Assembly: GCF_021117405.1 (NCBI RefSeq)
Contig: NZ_CP088251.1
Location: 930,001-994,000 of the forward strand
DNA from: Frateuria edaphi
Lineage (GTDB): Bacteria > Pseudomonadota > Gammaproteobacteria > Xanthomonadales > Rhodanobacteraceae
Length of the DNA stretch: 64,000 nt
Reading direction: 5' to 3'
The notes below the pieces were generated by a model. The model was not told where the DNA came from and ran no database searches. It saw only the letters and a list, made by a program, of their open reading frames with translations. This document shows positions 50,068-59,248 of this stretch, in pieces. Positions within the stretch are counted from its first letter, which is position 1, and each line of letters starts with the position of its first letter. The translations under genes and the position numbers were made by a program.

Positions 50068-52179
50068 ATGAAGCCGCTGTTCGCCGCGCTTGCGCTGGGC
50101 CTGCTCGCCACTCCGGCGCTGGCCGTGGACCTGGAAACCCACACCCCGCACCCGTTCAACGTGCGCGACCTGGTGATGATGGACCGCGTCAGCGACCCGC
50201 AGCTGTCGCCCGACGGCCGATACGCCGCCTTCGGTGTGCGCAGCACCGATTACGCCGCCAACAAAGGCGTCAACGCGATCTACGTGCTGGACCTGAAAAA
50301 GGGCGGCGAGCCGGTCAAGGTGGCGGACAAGGGCAGTTCGGCGCGTTGGGCGGCCGACGGGCGCAGCCTCTATTACATGGCCTCGGCCAACGGCGTCTCG
50401 CAGTTGTGGCGGCTGGACTTCGGTGCGGGCGACAAGCTCGACTTCGCCGGGCACGAGGCCGCGGTGCAGGTCAGCCACGGGTCGCTGGACCTGGGCGGCT
50501 ACAAGCTTTCGCCGGACGGCAAGAGCGTGCTGCTTTCCTACGAGGTCTACACCGACTGCGCGGACCTGGCGTGCACCAAGGAGCGCATCGACGGCCGCGA
50601 GAAGAACAAGGCCACCGGCACCGTCTACGACAAGCTGTTCGTGCGCCACTGGGACACCTGGGCCAACGGTCGCCGCAACCAGTTGTTCATCGCCCGCTTC
50701 GACGCCCAGGGCATGCTGCCGGCCGAGCCGACGCTGCTCAGCCGCGGCATCGACGGCGACATCCCGAGCAAGCCCTTCGGCGATGAAAGCGAGTTCGCCT
50801 TTTCGCCGGACGGTCGCACGGTGTATTTCGACGTGCGCATCGCCGGGACCAGCGAGCCCTGGTCGACCAACTTCGATCTCTATCGCGTGCCAGCGGACGG
50901 TTCGGCCGGGCCGCAGAACCTGACCGAGGCGAACAAGGCATGGGACGCCAATCCGGTGCCCGCGCCGGATGGCAAGACGCTGTACTACCTGGCGATGAAG
51001 GAGCCCGGTTTCGAGGCTGACCGCTTCGCGATCATGGCGATGGACCTGCAGAGCGGTACAACGCACGAAGTCGATCCGCAGTGGGATCGCTCGGCCGGCG
51101 CGCTCACGGTCGCCGACGATGGCAAGACGCTCTATGCCAGTGCCGACGACGAGGGCCAGCATCCGCTGTTCGCCATCGATGCGGCCAGCGGCAAGGTCAC
51201 CAAGCTGGTGGGCGAAGGCTCGGTGGGCGGCTATTCGCTGGAAAACGGCAAGCTGCTGCTGGCGCGCGACGACCTCAAGCGTCCGGTCGACCTGTACCTG
51301 GCCGACGCCAACGGCCGCGGCCTCAAGCAGGTCACGCACTACAACGCCGAGCGGCTGAAGAATGCCAGGACGGGCGACTTCGAATTCTTCACCTTCAAGG
51401 GCTGGAACAACGAAACCGTGCAGGGCTACGTCGTCAAGCCGGTGGGCTACAAGCGCGGGCAGAAGTACCCGGTCGCCTTCATCATCCACGGTGGCCCGCA
51501 GGGCGCGATGACCAACGACTGGAGCTATCGCTGGAACCCGCAGACCTACGCGGGGCAGGGCTTTGCGGTGGTGACCGTGAACTTCCACGGCTCGACCGGC
51601 TACGGCCAGGCGTTCACCGATTCGATCTCGGGCGACTGGGGCGGCAAGCCGCTGGAAGATCTCAAGGCCGGCTGGAAGGCCGCGCTGGACAAGTACAGCT
51701 TCCTTGACGGCGACAACGCCTGCGCGCTGGGCGCCAGCTACGGCGGCTACATGGTGTACTGGATGGCCGGCGTGTGGAACCAGCCGTGGAAGTGCCTGGT
51801 CGACCACGACGGCGTGTTCGACGCGCGCATGATGTATTACGCCACCGAGGAGCTGTGGTTCGAGGAGAAGGAGAACGGCGGCACGCAGTTCGACCATCCG
51901 CAGAACTACGAGCGCTTCAACCCGATCAACCACGTCAAGGACTGGCGCGTGCCGATGCTGGTGGTCCACAGCGGCAACGATTTCCGCATTCCGATCACCC
52001 AGGGGCTGGGCGCCTTCACCGCGCTGCAGCGCCAGGGCATCCCGAGCGAGTTCCTGACCTTTCCGGACGAGAATCACTGGGTGCTCAAGCCGCAGAACAG
52101 CGTGATGTGGCACGAGACGGTGAATGCGTGGCTGAAGCGTTGGACGTCGGGGGATGGCGGCGATAACGCCAGCCACTGA
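50068..52179 (+). CDS. Secreted S9-family prolyl oligopeptidase/dipeptidyl peptidase
   Basis: A 703-residue serine peptidase with signal peptide (MKPLFAALALGLLATPALA). Residues 30-420 have WD40/TolB-like beta-propeller motifs (SPDGRYAAFG, WAADGRSLYYM, FSPDGRTVYFD). The C-terminal alpha/beta hydrolase has the nucleophile Ser at about 555 in LGASYGGYMV, an Asp in HSGNDFRIP and a His in DENHW. Such enzymes release dipeptides or N-acylated residues in the periplasm. The start ATG 50068 lies 467 bp after the pilA start. It ends at a strong terminator. Confidence 0.92.
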   Translation: MKPLFAALALGLLATPALAVDLETHTPHPFNVRDLVMMDRVSDPQLSPDGRYAAFGVRSTDYAANKGVNAIYVLDLKKGGEPVKVADKGSSARWAADGRSLYYMASANGVSQLWRLDFGAGDKLDFAGHEAAVQVSHGSLDLGGYKLSPDGKSVLLSYEVYTDCADLACTKERIDGREKNKATGTVYDKLFVRHWDTWANGRRNQLFIARFDAQGMLPAEPTLLSRGIDGDIPSKPFGDESEFAFSPDGRTVYFDVRIAGTSEPWSTNFDLYRVPADGSAGPQNLTEANKAWDANPVPAPDGKTLYYLAMKEPGFEADRFAIMAMDLQSGTTHEVDPQWDRSAGALTVADDGKTLYASADDEGQHPLFAIDAASGKVTKLVGEGSVGGYSLENGKLLLARDDLKRPVDLYLADANGRGLKQVTHYNAERLKNARTGDFEFFTFKGWNNETVQGYVVKPVGYKRGQKYPVAFIIHGGPQGAMTNDWSYRWNPQTYAGQGFAVVTVNFHGSTGYGQAFTDSISGDWGGKPLEDLKAGWKAALDKYSFLDGDNACALGASYGGYMVYWMAGVWNQPWKCLVDHDGVFDARMMYYATEELWFEEKENGGTQFDHPQNYERFNPINHVKDWRVPMLVVHSGNDFRIPITQGLGAFTALQRQGIPSEFLTFPDENHWVLKPQNSVMWHETVNAWLKRWTSGDGGDNASH

Positions 52180-52188
52180 GTCCTGGAA

Positions 52189-52215
52189 GCGGCGGCCGAA
52201 GGGCCGCCGCTTTTT
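52189..52215 (+). terminator. Intrinsic terminator after the S9 peptidase gene
   Basis: GCGGCGGCC (52189-52197) pairs with GGCCGCCGC (52202-52210) around GAAG and is followed by TTTTT. A classic strong terminator 10 bases after the stop. Confidence 0.9.
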
Positions 52216-52216
52216 C

Positions 52217-52292
52217 GTGGGAGCGCACCCTGTGCGCGACCGAGCGTCGACCTCCGTGACTGTAGCGGGTCGCGCGCAGGGCGCGCTCTCAC
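52217..52292. repeat. REP-type inverted repeat, family A
   Basis: Arms GTGGGAGCGCACCCTGTGCG (start 52217) and the near-complementary CGGGTCGCGCGCAGGGCGCG (start 52266) lie between two converging genes, right after the terminator. Confidence 0.65.
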
Positions 52293-52299
52293 TGGGGGC

Positions 52300-53319
52300 C
52301 TAAAGCCACTTCACCCGCTTCAGCCAGGTGTAGATTCCGCCCACCACGCCGACCACCACCACGATCACCAGCGGGTACGCCCATGGCTTGTCCAGTTCGG
52401 GCATGTGGGTGAAGTTCATGCCGTACCAGCTTGTGATCAGGGTAGGCGCGGCAAGCAGGGCGGCGTAGCCGGCCAGGCGCTTCATGACTTCGTTCTGGCC
52501 GAAGGTGACCAGCGATAGGTTCACGTTGATCGCGGCGGCCAGCATCTCGCGCATCGCACTGATCGACTCGTTGACGCGGGTCACGTGGTCGTAGACGTCG
52601 CGGAAATAAGGGCGCAGATCGTCCGGGATCAGCTGCGGGTGCATGCGCACCAGCTGGTTGGTGATGTCCTGCAGCGGCGCGACGGCCAGCCGCAGGGTGG
52701 TCAGGTCGCGCTGCATGTCGTACAGGCGGCGCACCGTGCTGCGCTTGAACGCCTCGGCGAAGATATCCGCTTCGAGCCGGTGCAGCTCTTCGCGGAAGTC
52801 GCGCACGATCGGGAGCATGTTGTCCACGATGAAGTCGAGCACGCCGTACAGGCCATAACTCGGCCCGTTCTGCATCAGCTCGCGCGCCTGCTCGCAGCTG
52901 CGGCGGGCCGGCGCGTAGGACAGCGAGGCGCCGTGGCGGACGGTCACCAGGTAGCGCTCGCCGAAGAAGATCTGCGTCTCGCCGAACGACAGGTGGCCAT
53001 CGACGACCTGCGCCGTCTGCACCACCAGGAACAGGGAATCCCCATAGGCTTCCAGCTTGGTGCGCTGGTGCGCCTTGTGGGCGTCCTCGACCGCGAGATC
53101 GTGCAGGTCGAATTCTTCCTGCAGCTTGAGCAGCAGGGGCGCGTCCGGTTCGTGCAGGCCGACCCAGACGAACGTGCCGGGCTCCTGCAGCACGTCGCTG
53201 ATCGCGTCGAGCGTGACGTCGCCGATGCGGGTGCCATCGCCACGGTAGGCGATGCAGTTGACGACCATGCCGTTCTGGGCCGGAGGCGACGCTGGTGTGG
53301 GCGAGCTGGGCGAGGTCAT
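52300..53319 (-). CDS. corA: Magnesium/cobalt transporter CorA
   Basis: A 339-residue CorA-type ion channel. The long cytoplasmic N-terminal part (about 1-260) is a mixed funnel domain, and two C-terminal transmembrane helices include the hallmark YGMNF pore entry (in ITSWYGMNFTHMPE) with a basic tail KRVKWL. The start is ATG 53319 (MTSPSSPTPA), although MVVNCIAYRG at 53268 is possible since the first 17 residues are Pro/Ser-rich and not conserved. The gene is separated from DUF4105 by a REP-type repeat, and so is possibly independent. Confidence 0.93.
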   Translation of the reverse strand: MTSPSSPTPASPPAQNGMVVNCIAYRGDGTRIGDVTLDAISDVLQEPGTFVWVGLHEPDAPLLLKLQEEFDLHDLAVEDAHKAHQRTKLEAYGDSLFLVVQTAQVVDGHLSFGETQIFFGERYLVTVRHGASLSYAPARRSCEQARELMQNGPSYGLYGVLDFIVDNMLPIVRDFREELHRLEADIFAEAFKRSTVRRLYDMQRDLTTLRLAVAPLQDITNQLVRMHPQLIPDDLRPYFRDVYDHVTRVNESISAMREMLAAAINVNLSLVTFGQNEVMKRLAGYAALLAAPTLITSWYGMNFTHMPELDKPWAYPLVIVVVVGVVGGIYTWLKRVKWL

Positions 53320-53370
53320 CTCGGCATCATGCGCGGCGGTAGATCGCGAGGCAATCGATCGCGCTGTTTG

Positions 53371-53443
53371 GGAGGAGCGCACTTGTGCGCGACCGACATG
53401 CAGCAACGTGCGGGTGGCGATCGCGCACCGGTGCGCTCCTACA
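53371..53443. repeat. REP-type inverted repeat, family A
   Basis: Arms GGAGGAGCGCACTTGTGCGC (start 53371) and GCGATCGCGCACCGGTGCGC (start 53417) form a large hairpin between the corA and DUF4105 genes. Confidence 0.65.
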
Positions 53444-54821
53444 AGTGACGCTTCGCGCGCAGGGCCCACGCCAAGGCCAGCCACAACGGCATCGCGAACA
53501 GCAGCCAGGGCTGGTTCTGCTGGACGGTGCCGGGGAGGAGGTGCAACAACACGGCGGCCAACAGGGCGAACAACTGCAGCAGGAGCACGGCATCGGCCAG
53601 GCGCGAGGCGGGCAGGCCGCGCCTCGCGCGCCACGCGGATGGCAGCAGGGCCAGCGCGAGCGGGTTGAACAGCAGCAGGTTCGCGTTGGCCCATGCGGCG
53701 TGGTGGGTGGTCAGCAGCCACAGGACGAGCAGCCCGATGCCGGCCAGCCCCGCGAAGAGCAGGTAGAGCGTGGCGAGCAGGGTGAAGCCGGTCGGCCAGA
53801 AGCGGCGGGCGAGCAGCAGGATGGCGGCCACGGCCAGGCCCGCCAAGGCCAGCGGCAGACGCAGGTCGGGGGCAGTGGCTGGCGGGGTGTCCAGACGGTT
53901 GGGCGACACCAGTTCGCCGGCGATCACCAGCGGATGCGCGCCTTGCGGCCCGGCAACCGTCGCCGCGGCCAACTGGTTCGAAAGGACGGCGGGCAGGAAG
54001 CTTTCCTGCCAGGCGTTGAGCGGCTGGTCGGCGTACGGTCCCAGCCCGAGGTCGAGCAGCAGCATCAGCCAGGGCTGGGCGCTCATCAGGCGGGCCGTCT
54101 GCTGGCGGTAGGTCATGCCGCCGGGACGGGTGCTGAGCTGCGCCTTCAGCACGCCGCCGAGCGCGCGATCCAGCGCATCGCGCACACGGGTGGTGCAGTT
54201 GTCGACGTAGTAGTCGTAGTCGTAGCGCGCGTTTTCCGGGCGCAGGTTCCACAGCAGGAAATCGCGCAGTGCGGAAGCCTGCTCCGGTGTGAAATCCAGG
54301 CGTTGGCGGGTGACCGAACGGCCTGCCTGGACGTACCAGCCCTCGTCCTGCGTGGTCGGCGCGGCGTCCATCAGGTAGTGCATGCGGCCGCGCGCGAAGT
54401 TGAGCAGGAAGCCGCTTTCGTCGAAGTCGAACACGCCGTAGTTGAAGTTGTACGCCTCGCCGCTGACCGTGTCGCGCAGTTCGATGGCGTCGTGGCCGAA
54501 GCGTTCCCAGTAGGTGTCGCCGGGGCCGTAGGTGACCAGCGACACCTCGAGGTTCGCGCCCGGAGCGTTGGCGACACCGGCGTGGGCGGGCTGCAGGGGT
54601 AAGGCGAACAGGAGCAGGAGCAGCCAGAGCCACGAGTGCCGGACGAACGAGCGTGTCTGCAGGAGTGCGCCTTCGAGCGACCGCTGACCAGCACGGTCGC
54701 GCGTGGATGCGCTCCTGCAGGGGCGGACTGCGCTGTGGTTTGCCGCCAAGTGGCGGTCGCGCCCGAGGGCGCTCCGCAGAAATCGGGCGCCGCGGATCGT
54801 GGCAGGAGACGCCTCAGGCAT
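53439..54821 (-). CDS. DUF4105 membrane protein, start uncertain
   Basis: A protein of up to 460 residues with a signal-like hydrophobic stretch (WLWLLLLLFALPLQPAHA), a periplasmic DUF4105 domain (about 80-300; motifs ERFGHDAIELRD and YYVDNCTTRVRDALD with a Cys) and five C-terminal membrane helices. The ATG at 54821 overlaps the corC end by 8 bases, but would put 60 poorly conserved Arg/Ser-rich residues before the signal sequence. Only a TTG (54749) lies between; the stretch 54658-54780 is a REP-like repeat. The true start is probably near 54650 and needs to be tested. The gene replaces lnt in its usual place after corC. Confidence 0.7.
   Translation of the reverse strand: MPEASPATIRGARFLRSALGRDRHLAANHSAVRPCRSASTRDRAGQRSLEGALLQTRSFVRHSWLWLLLLLFALPLQPAHAGVANAPGANLEVSLVTYGPGDTYWERFGHDAIELRDTVSGEAYNFNYGVFDFDESGFLLNFARGRMHYLMDAAPTTQDEGWYVQAGRSVTRQRLDFTPEQASALRDFLLWNLRPENARYDYDYYVDNCTTRVRDALDRALGGVLKAQLSTRPGGMTYRQQTARLMSAQPWLMLLLDLGLGPYADQPLNAWQESFLPAVLSNQLAAATVAGPQGAHPLVIAGELVSPNRLDTPPATAPDLRLPLALAGLAVAAILLLARRFWPTGFTLLATLYLLFAGLAGIGLLVLWLLTTHHAAWANANLLLFNPLALALLPSAWRARRGLPASRLADAVLLLQLFALLAAVLLHLLPGTVQQNQPWLLFAMPLWLALAWALRAKRHL
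54658..54780. repeat. REP-type repeat cluster, family A
   Basis: Arms TGCAGGAGTGCGCCTTCGAG (start 54658) and CGGTCGCGCGTGGATGCGCT (start 54694) pair, and a third half unit with GGCGGTCGCGCCCGAGGGCG lies at 54752. It is inside the possible 5' end of the DUF4105 frame. Confidence 0.6.
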
Positions 54822-55668
54822 CGGGCGGCTGCCGGTTCACGCGGAACTGCTGCACGCGCCGGTCGTCGGCCTCGGTGACGATGAAGAGGTAGCCGCCGAA
54901 CACCACTTCCTCGCCCACTTCGGGCAGATGGCCGAACTCGGCGGTCGCCATGCCGCCGACGGTGTCGAATTCCTCGTCCGAGAAGCTCGCGCCGGTATCC
55001 TCGTTGAAGTCGGCGATCGGGGTGAGCGCGCTGACCATCCAGCCGCCGCCGGGCAGCTCGTGCATCAGGCTGGGCTCGTCCTCGTCGTCGTGCTCGTCGT
55101 CGATCTCGCCGACGATCTGCTCGAGCACGTCTTCGATGGTGATGAGGCCGGCGACACCGCCGTATTCGTCCACCACCAGCGCCATGTGGTTGCGCGAGCG
55201 GCGGAATTCGGCCAGCAGCACGTTCAGGCGCATCGATTCGGGAATCAGCACCGCGGGGCGCAACAGCAGCCCGAGGTCGAAGCCTTCGCCGTCGCCGGAA
55301 TACTTGAGCAGGTCCTTCGCCAGCAGGATGCCGATGATCTCGTCCTTGTCCTCGCCGTGCACCGGGAAGCGCGAATGGCCCGATTCGACCACCTTGGCCA
55401 GGATGTCGTGCAGCGAGGCTTCGGCCGCGATCATCACGATCTGCGCGCGGGGGACCATGACGTCGTCCACGCTCAGCTCGGTGACCTTGAGCGCACCCTC
55501 GACCATGGTGAGGGTGTCGTTGGAGAGCAGGCCGTTGGCCTGGGCGGCGCGCAGCTCCTCGATCAGTTCATCGCGGTTGCGCGGTTCGCCGGAAAACAGG
55601 TGGCCCAGGCGGTCCCACCAGGAGCGGTGGGGGGCCGGGCCGTTGGTACTGCCAGGGTCGTCGTTCAT
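54814..55668 (-). CDS. corC: CorC/YbeX-type transporter-associated CBS protein
   Basis: A 284-residue protein with a short N-terminal extension, two CBS domains (about 65-120 and 128-185; TVE-like signatures MVPRAQIVMI and VVDEYGGVAGLITIEDVLEQIVGEI, split in use) and a C-terminal CorC_HlyC (transporter-associated) domain (about 200-280; GGYLFIVTEADDRRV). E. coli YbeX is implicated in ribosome-related functions and in CorA-linked magnesium efflux. The gene sits in the miaB-ybeZ-ybeY-ybeX order on one strand. ATG 55668 is the start, with an upstream TTG as an alternative. Confidence 0.93.
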   Translation of the reverse strand: MNDDPGSTNGPAPHRSWWDRLGHLFSGEPRNRDELIEELRAAQANGLLSNDTLTMVEGALKVTELSVDDVMVPRAQIVMIAAEASLHDILAKVVESGHSRFPVHGEDKDEIIGILLAKDLLKYSGDGEGFDLGLLLRPAVLIPESMRLNVLLAEFRRSRNHMALVVDEYGGVAGLITIEDVLEQIVGEIDDEHDDEDEPSLMHELPGGGWMVSALTPIADFNEDTGASFSDEEFDTVGGMATAEFGHLPEVGEEVVFGGYLFIVTEADDRRVQQFRVNRQPPDA

Positions 55669-55818
55669 CAACTCGGGTGGGAGCGCCCCGTGGAAGGGCG
55701 GAAAGCCGGAGTCTAGCGGAAAAAACGTGGGGATTCAGGGCACAAGCGGGCGGGTGGCAATCCCCTTGTGTGTGCGCCGACGCCAAGCGTGAGCTGGCCC
55801 GGGAGCCCGGGGCCGGTC

Positions 55819-55906
55819 TTGCAGGAGCACCCTTGGGCGCGACCGCGCGGCTTGCTCATGCCGCGGCGGCCGGTGGGACGACGGTCGCGCCAAGGGCGCC
55901 CCGATC
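55819..55906. repeat. REP-type inverted repeat, family A
   Basis: Arms TTGCAGGAGCACCCTTGGGC (start 55819) and CGGTCGCGCCAAGGGCGCCC (start 55882) form an imperfect hairpin between ybeY and corC. Confidence 0.6.
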
Positions 55907-55925
55907 GGGGGCCAGGCAGGAGGGG

Positions 55926-56426
55926 CTACTGCGGTGCGTAGGGATCGGCAATTCCCAGGCCCGCCAGGATGCGCGTTTCCAGCGCCTCCATCGCCTCGGC
56001 CTGGGCGTTCTCGATGTGGTCGTAGCCGAGCAGGTGCAGCGTGCCGTGGACGGTCAGGTGGGCCCAGTGGTCGCGCGGCTTCTTGCCTTGTTCATTCGCC
56101 TCGCGGGCGACCACCGGCGCGCAGATGGCCAGGTCGCCGATCAGCGGCAGGTCCACGCCGGGCGGCAGTTCTGCGGGGAAGGAGAGCACATTGGTGGCGT
56201 AGTCCTTGCCGCGGTAGTCGCGATTGAGCGCCTGGCCCTCGTCGGTATCGACAATGCGGATGGCGACCTCCGCCGGCTTGCGCCGCCTGGCGCCGCGAAG
56301 TGCCGCCGCCACCCACTGGCGGAAACTGGCCGGCGAGGGCAGGCCCGCGCGTGGAACCGCATAGCCGACCGAGATCTGGTGAACGGCCGGGGTATCGGTT
56401 TTTGCGCGCGTGACCATGGCACTCAC
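55926..56426 (-). CDS. ybeY: Endoribonuclease YbeY
   Basis: A 166-residue zinc-dependent endoribonuclease involved in maturation of the 16S rRNA 3' end and ribosome quality control. The zinc site [11 protein letters not shown] (H-x3-H-x5-H) is intact, and the earlier [13 protein letters not shown] and [18 protein letters not shown] are family marks. ATG 56426 begins four bases inside the phoH end. It has a somewhat long N-terminal part. Downstream, a REP-type repeat separates it from corC. Confidence 0.95.
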   Translation of the reverse strand: MSAMVTRAKTDTPAVHQISVGYAVPRAGLPSPASFRQWVAAALRGARRRKPAEVAIRIVDTDEGQALNRDYRGKDYATNVLSFPAELPPGVDLPLIGDLAICAPVVAREANEQGKKPRDHWAHLTVHGTLHLLGYDHIENAQAEAMEALETRILAGLGIADPYAPQ

Positions 56427-57430
56427 GCCGCGCCGCCCTTTTTCCCCGCGGCCTGCTCTTCGCTGGCTGCCTCGAACGCCTCGTAGGCCCGCACGATCTT
56501 GGCTACCAGCGGATGGCGAACCACGTCGCGCGAGGTGAAAAAGGTGAAGCTGATGCCGTCGACGCCGCGCAGCACTTCGATCGCGTGGCGCAGGCCCGAG
56601 CGGACGTGGCGCGGCAGGTCGATCTGGCTGACGTCCCCGGTGATCACCGCGACCGAGCCGAAGCCGATGCGGGTGAGGAACATCTTCATCTGCTCGACCG
56701 TGGTGTTCTGTGCTTCGTCGAGAATCACGTACGAATCGTTGAGCGTGCGGCCGCGCATGTAGGCGAGCGGCGCGATCTCGATGACGTTTCGCTCCATCAG
56801 CTTGGCGACCTTCTCGAAGCCGAGCATCTCGTACAGCGCGTCGTAGAGCGGACGCAGGTACGGATCGACTTTCTGGCTGAGGTCGCCCGGGAGGAAGCCC
56901 AGCTTCTCGCCGGCTTCCACCGCCGGACGCACCAGCAGCAGGCGTTGCGCGCGGTTGGCCTCCAGCGCCTCGACCGCGCTGGCCACCGCCAGGTAGGTCT
57001 TGCCGGTGCCGGCCGGTCCCACGCCGAAGTTAATGTCATGGGTGGCGATCGCGTGCAGGTAGCGCGCCTGGCTCGGGCCGCGGCCCTTGATCACGCCGCG
57101 CTTGACCTTGATTGCCACCTCCTGCGCAGCCTCGGCGGCTTCCTCGACCATCGCGTCGATGCCTGACTCGGCCAGCTGCAGGTTGATCTGCGCGCCGGTG
57201 AGCGTCTCCTTCTCGGTGGCGGCGTAGAGCGCGCGAAGCACCTTCTCGGCGGCGCGGGCGGGGGCCTCTTCGCCGATCACCTTGAACAGGTTCCCGCGAT
57301 GGTCGATCTCCACGCCCAGTCGCAGCTCGATCTGGCGCAGGTGCTCGTCGAACGGCCCGCACAGGTTGGCCAGCCGGGCGTTGTCTTCCGGGTCGAGGGC
57401 GAAGTCGCGTTCGTTCAGGCCGTTAGTCAT
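56423..57430 (-). CDS. ybeZ: PhoH-like ATPase YbeZ
   Basis: A 335-residue PhoH-family P-loop ATPase. Walker A is [15 protein letters not shown], Walker [13 protein letters not shown] (Asp-Glu-Ala-Gln), then [16 protein letters not shown]. The N-terminal 100 residues are a KH-like or helical segment. The protein partners with YbeY in ribosome-linked RNA metabolism, and the genes overlap here. The C-terminal tail is Ala/Lys-rich ([12 protein letters not shown]). ATG 57430 follows a family-C repeat between phoH and miaB. Confidence 0.95.
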   Translation of the reverse strand: MTNGLNERDFALDPEDNARLANLCGPFDEHLRQIELRLGVEIDHRGNLFKVIGEEAPARAAEKVLRALYAATEKETLTGAQINLQLAESGIDAMVEEAAEAAQEVAIKVKRGVIKGRGPSQARYLHAIATHDINFGVGPAGTGKTYLAVASAVEALEANRAQRLLLVRPAVEAGEKLGFLPGDLSQKVDPYLRPLYDALYEMLGFEKVAKLMERNVIEIAPLAYMRGRTLNDSYVILDEAQNTTVEQMKMFLTRIGFGSVAVITGDVSQIDLPRHVRSGLRHAIEVLRGVDGISFTFFTSRDVVRHPLVAKIVRAYEAFEAASEEQAAGKKGGAA

Positions 57431-57454
57431 GAGAAAGGATCTGGGAGTGAGCCT

Positions 57455-57556
57455 CCTCCCTCGGGGAGAAGGTGCCGACAGGCGGATGAAGGGTTCGTCC
57501 GGAGCGCTTCGCCTGGAGCTAGCAGCAAGGTGCCGATCCTCTCCCCCGAAGGAGAG
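57455..57556. repeat. REP-type inverted repeat, family C
   Basis: Arms CTCGGGGAGAAGGTGCCGAC (start 57460) and GTGCCGATCCTCTCCCCCGA (start 57530) pair imperfectly between miaB and ybeZ. Similar GA-rich/CT-rich arms are found at 26277. Confidence 0.6.
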
Positions 57557-57566
57557 GAGCTTTGCA

Positions 57567-58913
57567 TCAGGCGACGACGGCTTCCTCGGCCAGGTGCACG
57601 CGCCCGCGCAGCGAGTTGGTCATGGCTTCGGTGATCCGGACGTCGACGAACTGGCCGATCAAGCGGGCATTCCCGGGGAAGTTCACGAAGCGCATGTTCT
57701 CGGTGCGGCCGGTGAGCTCGTTCGGGTCCTTGCGGCTGGGCTTTTCCACCAGCACGCGCTGCACGGTGCCGACCATGGCTTCGTTGATCAGGCGCGCGTG
57801 ATCGTTGATCTTCGCCTGCAGCCGCGACAGGCGTGCGTGCTTGACCTCCGAGGGCGTGTCGTCCGCCAGGTTCGCCGCCGGCGTGCCGGGGCGGGCGGAA
57901 AAGATGAAGGAGAAGCTCTGGTCGAAGCCGACGTCCTCGATCAGCTTCATGGTCTTCTCGAAATCCTCGTCGGTCTCGCCGGGGAAACCGACGATGAAGT
58001 CGGAGCTGATGCAGATGTCCGGCCGCACCGCGCGCAGCTTGCGGATCTTCTGCTTGAACTCGAGCGTGGTGTAGCCGCGCTTCATGGCCGCGAGGATGCG
58101 GTCGGAGCCGGCCTGCACCGGCAGATGCAGGAAATTCGCCAGCTTGGGCACGCTCGCGTAGGCCTCGATCAGCGAATCGGAGAATTCCAGCGGATGCGAG
58201 GTCGTGAAGCGGATGCGGCCGATGGACTCGATCTGCGCGATGGCGTGGATCAGCACGGCCAGGTCGGCGATGCCGCCGTCGTGCATCGGGCCCTGGTAGG
58301 CATTGACGTTCTGGCCGAGCAGGGTGACTTCACGCACGCCCTGTCCGGCCAGCTGTGCCACTTCCACCAGCACGTCGTCGAACGGGCGGCTGATCTCGGT
58401 GCCGCGGGTGTAGGGCACCACGCAGTAGCTGCAGTATTTGGAGCAGCCTTCCATGATCGAGACGAAGGCGGTCGGGCCTTCGGCGCGCGGCTCGGGCAGG
58501 CGGTCGAACTTCTCGATCTCGGGGAAGGAGATGTCCACCTGCGCCTTGCCGGTCTCGCGCTTGGCCTCGATCAGCTCCGGCAAGCGATGCAGCGTCTGCG
58601 GGCCGAACACCAAGTCCACGAACGGCGCGCGCTTGATGATCGCCTCGCCTTCCTGCGAGGCCACGCAGCCGCCGACGCCGATCAGTACCTGCTTGCCGCC
58701 CTGCTTGTGTTCCTTCCAGCGGCCCAGCTGGCTGAACACCTTCTCCTGCGCCTTCTCGCGGATGGAGCAGGTGTTGATCAGGATCACGTCCGCCTCGGAC
58801 TCGTCCTGGGTCAGCTCCAGGCCATGCGAAGCCTTGAGCACGTCGGCCATCTTGGCCGAGTCGTACTCGTTCATCTGGCAGCCGTGGGTCTTGATGAAAA
58901 GCTTGCCGCTCAT
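57567..58913 (-). CDS. miaB: tRNA-2-methylthio-N6-dimethylallyladenosine synthase MiaB
   Basis: A 448-residue radical-SAM methylthiotransferase that modifies A37 of tRNAs reading UNN codons. The N-terminal UPF0004 domain has three Cys: [22 protein letters not shown] and [11 protein letters not shown]. The radical-SAM domain has [15 protein letters not shown] (CxxxCxxC), and the TRAM domain ends with [17 protein letters not shown]. The length is normal. It leads the ybeZ-ybeY-corC block. Confidence 0.97.
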   Translation of the reverse strand: MSGKLFIKTHGCQMNEYDSAKMADVLKASHGLELTQDESEADVILINTCSIREKAQEKVFSQLGRWKEHKQGGKQVLIGVGGCVASQEGEAIIKRAPFVDLVFGPQTLHRLPELIEAKRETGKAQVDISFPEIEKFDRLPEPRAEGPTAFVSIMEGCSKYCSYCVVPYTRGTEISRPFDDVLVEVAQLAGQGVREVTLLGQNVNAYQGPMHDGGIADLAVLIHAIAQIESIGRIRFTTSHPLEFSDSLIEAYASVPKLANFLHLPVQAGSDRILAAMKRGYTTLEFKQKIRKLRAVRPDICISSDFIVGFPGETDEDFEKTMKLIEDVGFDQSFSFIFSARPGTPAANLADDTPSEVKHARLSRLQAKINDHARLINEAMVGTVQRVLVEKPSRKDPNELTGRTENMRFVNFPGNARLIGQFVDVRITEAMTNSLRGRVHLAEEAVVA

Positions 58914-59248
58914 GGGCGTGGATACCGTTGCTGGTGCGGCGCGACGTCCGCCGAACCGCGCAGTTTACGCGCGTGGTTCTGCGACTGCCAGTTTGTGGGC
59001 TGCATCAAGCACTTGCGGATGGCGCGTCGCCGGTCGAGCACCCGTCCGCTCCTCGTAGGCCGCCTGCTCGCAGGCGATGCCCTTGGGCTCGCTCATCGCC
59101 CACAAGTGGGGTGCCTGCAGGTTCTTCGCACTGCGGCGTTCTCAGGCTCGCCACCTCCCGACAGGAAAGGGGCTTCAAAGCTTGCCGTTCCGCACGGAAC
59201 CGCGCGGTAGTGCTGGCTTCCATCCGGTCGTGGGGGCACACTCCGCGC
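58914..59248. other. Intergenic region between miaB and the transglycosylase gene
   Basis: The divergent start region of the two genes, 335 bp. It includes a family-B repeat (59051-59121). The plus-strand frame that continues upstream of the transglycosylase ATG is Arg/Pro-rich and without homology, so it is not taken as coding. Confidence 0.6.
59051..59121. repeat. REP-type repeat, family B
   Basis: Arms CCTCGTAGGCCGCCTGCTCG (start 59051) and CGCCCACAAGTGGGGTGCCT (start 59097) with GCGATGC and GCTCATCG around the centre. They resemble the units at 12053 and 27374. Confidence 0.5.

Noticed and set aside
58928-59248. N-terminal extension of the transglycosylase
   Set aside because: The added 107 residues are Arg/Pro-rich, cover a REP-like repeat and precede a proper signal sequence.
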